Shown in pieces: positions 7,569 to 13,759 of a stretch of 13,814 bases of DNA. The notes below the pieces were generated by a model. The model searched no databases, was not told the DNA's origin, and worked only from the letters and a program-made list of their open reading frames with translations. The position numbers were made by a program, and so were the translations under genes. How positions within the stretch are numbered: the first letter of the stretch is position 1; each line of letters starts with the position of its first letter. The DNA comes from Acetofilamentum sp. (GTDB lineage Bacteria > Bacteroidota > Bacteroidia > Bacteroidales > JAFGUD01), in contig DYKL01000056.1 of assembly GCA_020722645.1 (NCBI GenBank), forward strand, positions 1 through 13,814. Direction: 5' to 3'.

Positions 7569-9671
7569 ATGAAAAATACTTTGATTTTTGAATATTCAGC
7601 TTGGTTTATATTGGTTTGTCTTTTATTAGCATTTGCTTATGCTTTTTTTCTTTATTTTAGAGATAAAAAAATAAAAGAATTATCAAAAAATAAGATATAT
7701 TTACTTGCTTCTCTTCGATTTTTATCTACTTTTATTATATCATTATTACTTCTATCTCCTTTGCTGAAATCAGTCAATACAATTATTGAAAAACCTCTGA
7801 TTATATTTGCAAATGACAATTCAGAATCAATTTTATTAGCTTCCAAAGAAAATGAAGCCGAAGTTGAAAATTACAAAAATTCAATTACCGGAATTTACGA
7901 GAAAGTGATAAAAAAATATAATAGTATCGCATTCAGTTTTGGCGATAAATTTGAAGAAAATCTTATTTTTAACTACACCGCCAAACAGACTAATATTGCA
8001 GAAGTTTTTAATAAAATATCAACTGATTATTACAACAAAAATATTGGTGCATTAGTACTGATAACCGACGGAATTTATACAGACGGAGCAAATCCTTTGT
8101 ATAATACAGAAAATCTGATGTTTCCGGTTTATACGGTTGCTTTGGGAGACACTTCAGAATATATGGATTTATTTATAAAAGATTTGATGCACAACGAGAT
8201 AGCTTTTATCAAAAATAAATTTCCGCTCGAAATAACAATAACCGCAAAAAAAATGAAAGGTAAGACAGCTAAATGTGAAATTTTTCATAACGGTAAAGTT
8301 ATTTTCAGCCAAAACTTTGAAATAAACAACAATGATTTTTTGTACAAAACAACAACATTTATCGAAGCTCAAAAAGCAGGAGTTCAGCAATATCAAGTGG
8401 TATTAACAAAAATTCAGGGAGAAAAAAACACAAAAAACAACAGTAGCTTTTTTGCAATAAATGTGATTGAAGACAAACAAAAAATACTTATTTTGGCACA
8501 TTCACCACACCCTGATATTTCGGCTATCGTAAATTCATTAAAATCAAATTTTAATTTTGAAACTGATTTTTATCTTGCCGAAGGATTTAATAAAAAAATA
8601 TCAGATTATTCACTTGTTATTTTGCATCAGCTACCTTCAAAAACCAACTCACTTACGAAAATATTTCAGGATTTAATAAACGAAAAAATTCCGGTTTTGT
8701 TCATTATAGGCACACAAACCGACATTGCAAAATTAAACACCTTAAATCTTGGCTTTACAATTCAGCAAAAAACAGGTTTATATGACGATGCACAAGGATA
8801 TGTCAATACCGAGTTTTCTGATTTCAATATTTCCAAAAATCTAAATGACTTGCTTTTTGCTTCGCCACCTTTGACGGTTCCTTTTGGCGATTATAAATTC
8901 CCCGCTAATTTTAAAATAATTGCTTATCAGCGTGTCAAAAACATAAATACAATTAAACCATTGATAACTTATTCGTCTTCAACTGTAAATTATGAATCAA
9001 ACATAGGAGTTATTCTGGGCGAAGGAATCTGGAGATGGCGAATGACAGATTACAAGAAAAATTCAAGCTTTGATATTTTTGACAACACTTTTAACCAAAT
9101 TATTCAATCGCTTGTTCTGAAAGAATCAAAGGAGCGACTTAGCATAAAAGTAGATAAGATTATCAGACAAAACGAAAACATTGTATTTAAAGCCGAAGCA
9201 TACAACAAAATAATGGAATTGACAAATGAAAATGATTTAAAACTGACAATAAAAGACTCTACCGGCAAAACATTTGAATATCTGATGCAAAAAAATATGA
9301 GTTCATATTTTCTAGATATCGGAACTTTGCCCGTCGGAAATTATTCTTTTTACGGCTCAACTAAAATAGCTGATGAAACTCTGTCAAGTGCAGGTACATT
9401 TAATATTGTCAGTCAGAATGTCGAAGCTGTAAATTTGGTTGCAAATCACAGTTTATTGTACAACATCTCCAAAAACACAGGTGGCAAACTATTGTATATC
9501 AACAACATAGACAGTCTTGAATATTATCTCGAAAACGACGAAAATATAGTACCTGTTTCATATTCAAATTACGATTTGAATGAATTATTAAAATATAAAT
9601 GGATATTTTTCTTAATTCTGTCAATTATAAGCATAGAATGGTTTTTACGTAAATTTTTTGGGACATATTGA
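7569..9671 (+). CDS. Membrane-anchored VWA / GATase-like envelope protein
   Basis: A 700-residue protein with two N-terminal transmembrane helices (about 11-30 and 43-66), a large extracytoplasmic region, and one C-terminal helix (about 675-692) followed by basic residues. A von Willebrand A-like domain follows helix two: the MIDAS-type DNSES (Asp83, Ser85, Ser87) and the ITDG strand (165-168) are present. Around 220-300 there is a beta-sandwich-like region, and 303-500 resembles a class I glutamine-amidotransferase-like fold (KILILAHSPHPD... VILHQLP... GEGIWRWRM at 484-492) without a recognisable catalytic triad. The architecture recalls BatA/aerotolerance-type and large Bacteroidota VWA proteins, usually of unknown role. 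It starts 3 bp after the muramidase gene stop, so it is probably in one operon with it; a link to wall metabolism is my inference. The frame is intact, with no frameshift. Confidence 0.75.
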   Translation: MKNTLIFEYSAWFILVCLLLAFAYAFFLYFRDKKIKELSKNKIYLLASLRFLSTFIISLLLLSPLLKSVNTIIEKPLIIFANDNSESILLASKENEAEVENYKNSITGIYEKVIKKYNSIAFSFGDKFEENLIFNYTAKQTNIAEVFNKISTDYYNKNIGALVLITDGIYTDGANPLYNTENLMFPVYTVALGDTSEYMDLFIKDLMHNEIAFIKNKFPLEITITAKKMKGKTAKCEIFHNGKVIFSQNFEINNNDFLYKTTTFIEAQKAGVQQYQVVLTKIQGEKNTKNNSSFFAINVIEDKQKILILAHSPHPDISAIVNSLKSNFNFETDFYLAEGFNKKISDYSLVILHQLPSKTNSLTKIFQDLINEKIPVLFIIGTQTDIAKLNTLNLGFTIQQKTGLYDDAQGYVNTEFSDFNISKNLNDLLFASPPLTVPFGDYKFPANFKIIAYQRVKNINTIKPLITYSSSTVNYESNIGVILGEGIWRWRMTDYKKNSSFDIFDNTFNQIIQSLVLKESKERLSIKVDKIIRQNENIVFKAEAYNKIMELTNENDLKLTIKDSTGKTFEYLMQKNMSSYFLDIGTLPVGNYSFYGSTKIADETLSSAGTFNIVSQNVEAVNLVANHSLLYNISKNTGGKLLYINNIDSLEYYLENDENIVPVSYSNYDLNELLKYKWIFFLILSIISIEWFLRKFFGTY

Positions 9672-9748
9672 CAAATAATAATTTGTTAATTTTTCAATTT
9701 GTTAATTAGCAAATAATTGCATATCAATTAGTTACTAACGCCTTGCTG

Positions 9749-9803
9749 TTTGCAATCCGAAAATAACATTAAATCAAATAGTAAAATACATTCGGATTAC
9801 AAA
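9749..9803. repeat. Inverted repeat with 13-bp arms (REP/MITE-like)
   Basis: TTTGCAATCCGAA (9749-9761) and TTCGGATTACAAA (9791-9803) are reverse complements at 12 of 13 positions, separated by 29 bp. The right arm can also pair with the following GTCGAAT. The surrounding sequence (CGCCTTGCTGTTTGC) is more GC-rich than its neighbourhood. The arrangement resembles paired REP elements seen with RAYT transposases, but no such gene is in the window. Confidence 0.55.
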
Positions 9804-9978
9804 GTCGAATAAGCTATATTGATAAGTAACTGTTAAGAAATAACTTGTTTATTTGATATTTTTTTAATAACTACATACACAAATATTTCACATAGATTAT
9901 TAAATATGTTAAGTAATAGAACAAAATTATTTGCAGATCGCTACAACTGTAATTAACTGAAATTCAAAACTTTATAAA

Positions 9979-10013
9979 CTATCAACTATACACTTAGAAC
10001 TGACAACTTACTT
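9979..10013 (+). repeat. Degenerate five-unit heptamer tract
   Basis: Phased units CTATCAA, CTATACA, CTTAGAA, CTGACAA, CTTACTT. The first two are identical to units of the large array at 11206-11401; the last three have decayed. The tract lies about 107 bp beyond the stop codon of the minus-strand methyltransferase gene, in the same relative orientation as the other tracts that follow stop codons. Confidence 0.5.
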
Positions 10014-10083
10014 ATTTCGTAACAATCCCTAAACATAATAGCAGTTTGGTATAACCCACATTTTTCAAAAATATTATGGGAAA

Positions 10084-10102
10084 AGACACTTCAAAAGAGT
10101 CT
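10084..10102 (-). terminator. Weak terminator-like hairpin after the methyltransferase gene
   Basis: AGAC-A-CTT and AAG-A-GTCT form a 7-bp stem with one A-A mismatch and a 3-nt loop. On the minus strand only a short T-run follows. It lies 18 bp after the TAG stop of the methyltransferase gene. Suggestive only. Confidence 0.3.
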
Positions 10103-10119
10103 AAAAAACAATGATTACT

Positions 10120-10875
10120 CTATCTCCTGCTGAATTCCGAACAAATTATTGCCGCAGATACAGCAACATTAAGCGATTCTGCAATTTTTGAAGGATTAAA
10201 ATCGGGTATTGATATTTTTTTTGTTAAATATTTTTCAATATTGCCAGAAATTCCGTTTGCTTCATTTCCAAAAACAATCAGACCTTTTTTTGAAAGTGAT
10301 GTTGTATAAATATTTTCACCGTTCATAAAAGTACCATAAACAGGAATGCTCAAATTTTCAGCATCTTTAATAAATTCTTCCAAATCAGTATAAATAATTT
10401 TTATATTAAAAACAGACCCCATTGAGGCTTGAACAACTTTTGGATTGTAAACATCAACCGTATTCTCCGAACAAATAATATTCTCAATTCCGAACCAATC
10501 AGCAATTCTGATAATTGTACCCAGATTGCCCGGATCGTTTATATCATCTAATACAATTGTAAGTTTGTCTTTGATGACTTTCGCATCTAATTTATAATCA
10601 GGTATTTCGGCTATTGCAAAAACACTTTGAGATGTTGTCAATAAGCTTATTTTTGACAATTCTGCCGACGACACTTCATCAAAATTTATATCAGAATATT
10701 TTTGTGAATGATTTTGAATAAATTGAGCTGTTGCAAAGACTTCTTTTATTACAAACGCAGATTTAACAAGCGATTCAAAAATCTTCTCGCCTTCGCATAT
10801 AAAAACCTTTTCAATTAGCCGATACTTCTTGACTTTCAAAGAGTTAATGTACTTTATTTTGTTTTTTGAGAGCAT
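10120..10875 (-). CDS. SpoU/TrmH-family RNA 2'-O-ribose methyltransferase
   Basis: A 251-residue SPOUT enzyme that transfers a methyl group from S-adenosylmethionine to a ribose 2'-OH in rRNA or tRNA. Residues 1-90 look like the SpoU substrate-binding domain (KVKKYRLIEKVFICEGEKIF). The catalytic knot domain (about 104-251) has the three family motifs: motif 1 NDPGNLGTIIR (113-123, with Asn117 and Arg123), motif 2 GLIVFGNEANGIS (198-210, with Glu205), and motif 3 around IAESLNVAVSAAI (231-243). The length and domain plan resemble TrmH/RlmB/TsnR-type enzymes acting on 23S rRNA; the exact target cannot be read from sequence. The start at 10875 gives the expected N-terminus. Its upstream region is entirely repeats, with the 9-bp motif beginning about 15 bp before the ATG, so its promoter must lie in or beyond the array. 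I see no clear -7 element there. Confidence 0.92.
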   Translation of the reverse strand: MLSKNKIKYINSLKVKKYRLIEKVFICEGEKIFESLVKSAFVIKEVFATAQFIQNHSQKYSDINFDEVSSAELSKISLLTTSQSVFAIAEIPDYKLDAKVIKDKLTIVLDDINDPGNLGTIIRIADWFGIENIICSENTVDVYNPKVVQASMGSVFNIKIIYTDLEEFIKDAENLSIPVYGTFMNGENIYTTSLSKKGLIVFGNEANGISGNIEKYLTKKISIPDFNPSKIAESLNVAVSAAIICSEFSRR

Positions 10876-10889
10876 AATATAAGTTGAAA

Positions 10890-11107
10890 GTTCGTAAAGT
10901 TCTTAAAGTTGTTAAAGTTTGTAAAGCTTGCCCTGAAAGGGTATAAAAGTTCTTAAAGTTTTTAAAGCTTGCCCTGAAAGGGTATAAAAGTTCCTAAAGT
11001 TTGTAAAGCTTGACCTGAAAGTTCAGAAGCAAAAGTTTCTGCTGTTTTCGGCATCGGGGTATAAAAGTTCCTAAAGTTTGTAAAGCTTGACCTGAAAGGG
11101 TATAAAA
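10890..11107 (+). repeat. Array of four 41-bp REP-like units with nested 9-bp repeats
   Basis: Units lie at 10908-10948, 10949-10989, 10990-11020 (interrupted, resuming at 11057) and 11067-11107. Each has a GTTCNTAAA block, GTTTGTAAA, then GCTTGCCCTGAAAGGG and TATAAAA. The CCCTGAAAGGG core is a small palindrome (4-bp stem, 3-nt loop); in the third and fourth units it is weakened to ACCTGAAAGGG. The left end is extended by 9-bp blocks GTTCGTAAA, GTTCTTAAA, GTTGTTAAA, GTTTGTAAA, which suggests the 41-mer grew from a 9-mer tract. Related single copies occur at 2546-2577, 2702-2721 and 4976-4995. Confidence 0.85.
11021..11056. other. 36-bp insertion interrupting the third 41-bp unit
   Basis: The third unit stops after CTGAAA at 11020 and resumes with GGGTATAAAA at 11057. 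The 36 bp between are absent from the other units. The left junction makes CTGAAAGTTCAG, a near-perfect palindrome, and the insert itself has CAGAA/TTCTG arms. Origin unknown. Confidence 0.5.
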
Positions 11108-11119
11108 GTTCATAAAGTT

Positions 11120-11161
11120 TATCGAGTTGATGGTGCATTGTGTAGAGTTGATAGTTATCGA
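11120..11161 (-). repeat. Degenerate heptamer tract facing the main array
   Basis: Plus-strand units TATCGAG, TTGATGG, TGCATTG, TGTAGAG, TTGATAG, TTATCGA are reverse-complement versions of the CTATCAA/CTATGCA heptamers. With the main array 44 bp to the right it forms an imperfect inverted repeat. Confidence 0.55.
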
Positions 11162-11205
11162 GTTAAAAATGTAACAAACCACTAATGAACTGAGAAATAT
11201 TAAGA

Positions 11206-11401
11206 CTATGCACTATCAACTATGCACTATTAACTATGCACTATCAACTATGCACTATCAACTATACACTATCTACTATGCACTATTAACTATGCACTAT
11301 CAACTATGCACTATCAACTATACACTATCTACTATGCACTATTAACTATGCACTATTAACTATGCACTATTAACTATGCACTATTAACTATGCACTATCA
11401 A
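11206..11401 (+). repeat. 28-unit heptanucleotide tandem array with 56-bp higher-order duplication
   Basis: The tract is 196 bp of exactly phased 7-mers CTATNNA, mainly CTATGCA alternating with CTATCAA or CTATTAA, plus CTATACA/CTATCTA pairs. Units 3-13 and 11-21 are identical, so an eight-unit (56-bp) block was duplicated. The array ends 2 bp before the stop codon of the minus-strand MORN gene, so on that gene's strand TTGATAG-TGCATAG units start right after the TAA. There are no spacers of CRISPR type. Confidence 0.95.
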
Positions 11402-11403
11402 CT

Positions 11404-12654
11404 TTAGAAATCCCCACCATCTCCATTTCCTTGGTAATCGACATTTGGTTCCTGAAATTTACCCTGCATTTCGAGCATTTGGTTAATAATGTCGGTTTCT
11501 TTTTCACTTAATTCATCTTCGTTTACCGGATGTCCGTCAATATATTCAATTTCGATGATTTTCATTTGTTCGGCGTCCCACATTTTCCATTTTCCGTGCA
11601 TCAGGTTATTTTTGTATTGACCTTGCACAATAGTTTGTCCGTTTTCGTCAAAAGCGACATATTCTCCATGTCTTATGCCATCTCTGTATATAGCAATAAA
11701 ATGAGGTTTTCCGTTGGTATAATATCTTGTCCACGTACTGTCCTGTTTTCCGTTTTTCCAGAATTTTTCTTCTGCTAGATTTGGGTACATATAAAGGTTG
11801 TACGTTCTTTCGTAGCCGTTTTTAACGCCTTTTACGTAATTTTCTTCTGAAATAACAATAGAATCATTGATAAAATACTGCCAAAGACTGTCTTTTTTCT
11901 GGTTATAATAAAAACCCATCGAAATTTTCTGTCCTTCTTCGTTGTAAAGAATAGCAGCGACTTTGGGAGAATTTTCATCAAAAAACATATTCGCTTTCAG
12001 ATTGCCGTTTTCGTAGTATTTCCTGAAAATTCCGGCAGGTTTATTGTCCTTGAAAAAAATTTCCGATTCAACCACGCCAGAAGGATATTTTTTGACCCAC
12101 AAACCTTGTCTGTTTCCGGCAATATCTGTTTCATTTACAGGACCGGAATATTCTTTAAAAGCCAAATCCTGCTCAATTTTAATTATCTGCGTCATAAAAA
12201 TTTCTATGTATTGTACTGTTGTATCCTGATAAATTTTTGCGAGATTTTCATAGTAATATTCAGCTTCGCCTTTTTTATCGGAAAACCACAGATTATCAGC
12301 ATAAAGAATAATTGAATCGTGAATTATACCCATAGCTTCAGGGTGCATTTTAAATTCAGATTTTTCGGCATCTTGTTTCAATCCAAAATTAAGATTATTT
12401 ATGGTATTGTTCAAATACATTTTTTTCTTCAGAGGGGCTGAATTTTTGTACATTTCGAAATTTGAAAAAGCTATGTAATAGAATGGCAAAGGCTCTTTTG
12501 TATATTTAGTTTTAACTTTTTCAGCTTTTTCGATACATTTTTCATATTCGCCGTTTTCGAATAAGGATTTTATTTTTTCAAAATCTTTTTCCTGCGAAAA
12601 CAATGTAACTGAGAAAAAAAAGAATAATAAAACAAAGCTAATTTTTAATTTCAT
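11404..12654 (-). CDS. Secreted TPR/MORN-repeat (YwqK-like) protein
   Basis: A 416-residue exported protein. Residues 1-20 form a signal peptide (MKLKISFVLLFFFFSVTLFS) with probable cleavage before Gln21. Residues 22-165 are helical and TPR-like (ENGEYEKCIEKAEKV, and YYIAFSNFEMYK with a following pair). From about 178 to 375 there are at least six MORN/YwqK-type hairpins, such as GNRQGLWVKKYPSG (180-193), FRKYYENGNLKA (210-221), WTRYYTNGKPHF (308-319), GIRHGEYVAFDENGQ (326-340) and HGKWKMWD (353-360). The tail is acidic and ends in a Gly/Asp-rich GNGDGGDF. Such proteins are abundant in Bacteroidota with unknown roles; Pfam labels the repeat 'MORN variant/antitoxin YwqK', but no toxin partner is seen here. 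The start overlaps the end of the ABC ATPase gene by 17 bp, indicating coupled translation. The stop codon is followed immediately by the heptamer array. Confidence 0.85.
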   Translation of the reverse strand: MKLKISFVLLFFFFSVTLFSQEKDFEKIKSLFENGEYEKCIEKAEKVKTKYTKEPLPFYYIAFSNFEMYKNSAPLKKKMYLNNTINNLNFGLKQDAEKSEFKMHPEAMGIIHDSIILYADNLWFSDKKGEAEYYYENLAKIYQDTTVQYIEIFMTQIIKIEQDLAFKEYSGPVNETDIAGNRQGLWVKKYPSGVVESEIFFKDNKPAGIFRKYYENGNLKANMFFDENSPKVAAILYNEEGQKISMGFYYNQKKDSLWQYFINDSIVISEENYVKGVKNGYERTYNLYMYPNLAEEKFWKNGKQDSTWTRYYTNGKPHFIAIYRDGIRHGEYVAFDENGQTIVQGQYKNNLMHGKWKMWDAEQMKIIEIEYIDGHPVNEDELSEKETDIINQMLEMQGKFQEPNVDYQGNGDGGDF

Positions 12655-13621
12655 TTTGCAAAAAATTTAACAATTTATAAATAGATTGAAATTTAAGACA
12701 TTCATTTTTAAAATTAATAGTCCAGTTATCAGGATTTACAACAATCTCAATATCCGATTGATTATCAAAGCTATACCCTACCCTGTTCAAAGCATTTTTA
12801 GTCCATAAAAGCTTAATTCTGCTTTCAGATTTGTCAGTAATTTTAATACTGCCCAAATTACAGTTATTAACGTAAAAATCAGCGGTAAAATTATCAAAAA
12901 TTATGGATTTATCAGTAAAAATTTTATTGAACTCACCTGAAATGATTAAATCTTCGGGAGAATTTTCGATTATTTTATTTTCTTTGAACAACCATATCTT
13001 GTCTGTGTTTTGAATTGCAATTTTTAAATCGTGAGTAGAAAAAACAATAATTTTGTTTAATTTTTTAGCAATAATTCTGAACAAAGAAACAATTTTGTAT
13101 TTGCCTTCTATGTCTAAAAATGCGGTAGGTTCGTCAAAAAAAAGAATATCAGTTTGTTGAACAAGCAGACGAGCAATAAAAGCTCTCTGTTTCTGACCGT
13201 CACTGATTTTGTTGATATTTTTATTTTTCAAAGTCTCAATGCCGGTGTTTACGAGAGCTTTATCAATTATCATCTTATCGTTTTCGGACAACTTTCCGAT
13301 TAAATTTGTGTGTGGAATTCTGCCAAGCGAAACCAAATCATAGACTGTTAAATTAGAAGCATTTATTTGAGCAATGCTCGAAAAACCGACTTTTTTATAA
13401 AAACTTTCATTAGAAAAGGTCAAAGCATCAATTCCTTGTATAAAAATATGACCGTTAAAAGCAGGAATAATGCGCGAAATTGTTTTTAACAAAGTTGATT
13501 TACCCGAGCCGTTAAAACCAACAACAGCAATAACTTCACCTTTTTTCGCAGATAAATTTATATTTTCAATTAAAGGCTTTTCGTATCCGATAGACACATT
13601 AACTAATTCAATTTCAAACAT
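12638..13621 (-). CDS. FecE-type ABC transporter ATP-binding protein (iron-siderophore, heme or cobalamin)
   Basis: The cytoplasmic ATPase of an importer. Walker A GFNGSGKST is at 35-43, the signature reads ISDGQKQR (139-146) in place of LSGGQ, Walker B ILFFDEPT at 159-166, D-loop AFLD, and the H-loop STHD at 195-198. The SLGRIPHTN segment (98-106) is typical of the FecE/BtuD/HmuV group that pairs with FecCD-type permeases for iron-siderophore, heme or vitamin B12 uptake. The 327 residues exceed the usual about 255: residues 235-327 form an extra C-terminal domain (LLWTKNALNRVGYSF, 271-285) with no known role. The permease and binding-protein genes are not in the window; they may lie upstream, beyond the right edge. 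Its end overlaps the MORN protein gene start by 17 bp. No riboswitch is visible in the 193 bp upstream, which is octamer repeat. Substrate uncertain. Confidence 0.88.
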   Translation of the reverse strand: MFEIELVNVSIGYEKPLIENINLSAKKGEVIAVVGFNGSGKSTLLKTISRIIPAFNGHIFIQGIDALTFSNESFYKKVGFSSIAQINASNLTVYDLVSLGRIPHTNLIGKLSENDKMIIDKALVNTGIETLKNKNINKISDGQKQRAFIARLLVQQTDILFFDEPTAFLDIEGKYKIVSLFRIIAKKLNKIIVFSTHDLKIAIQNTDKIWLFKENKIIENSPEDLIISGEFNKIFTDKSIIFDNFTADFYVNNCNLGSIKITDKSESRIKLLWTKNALNRVGYSFDNQSDIEIVVNPDNWTINFKNECLKFQSIYKLLNFLQNEIKN

Positions 13622-13641
13622 TTACATAACAGCTGAAAGTG

Positions 13642-13737
13642 CATTGCTTCATTGTTGCATTGTTTCATTGTTGCATTGTTTCATTGTTTCATTATTTCAT
13701 TGTTTCATTATTTCATTGTTGCATTGTTTCATTGTTT
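13642..13737 (+). repeat. 12-unit octamer tandem repeat
   Basis: Twelve exactly phased octamers of the form CATTRTTN, mainly CATTGTTT, CATTGTTG and CATTATTT. They are preceded by two heptamers CTGAAAG-TGCATTG (13633-13646) like those after recG, so heptamer and octamer repeats join here. The tract starts 20 bp upstream of the ABC ATPase start codon. Confidence 0.92.
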
Positions 13738-13759
13738 ACGCTGCAAAGGCGCCAGCCAA

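Larger units (their letters stand above)
9672..10119. other. 448-bp non-coding gap between convergent genes
   Basis: AT-rich, no ORF of note. Contents: an AT-rich hairpin right after the VWA gene stop (CAAAT/ATTTG, followed by a T-rich run, 9673-9695), an inverted repeat at 9749-9803, a five-unit degenerate heptamer tract at 9979-10013, and a weak terminator hairpin for the minus-strand gene at 10084-10102. 9804-9978 shows nothing I can identify. Confidence 0.7.
10876..11403. other. 528-bp repeat-filled gap between two minus-strand genes
   Basis: This gap holds almost only repeats: nested 9-bp blocks and four 41-bp REP-like units (10890-11107), heptamers in one orientation (11120-11161), a 44-bp spacer (11162-11205), then 28 heptamers in the opposite orientation (11206-11401). 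The 62-codon frame read through it on the minus strand is an artefact of the repeats. Confidence 0.8.

Noticed and set aside
11206..11401. CRISPR array
   Set aside because: Units are 7 bp, contiguous, with no unique spacers and no cas genes nearby.
11404..12654. Antitoxin of a toxin-antitoxin pair (YwqK label)
   Set aside because: The label comes from the repeat family name; this protein is secreted, and no toxin gene is adjacent.
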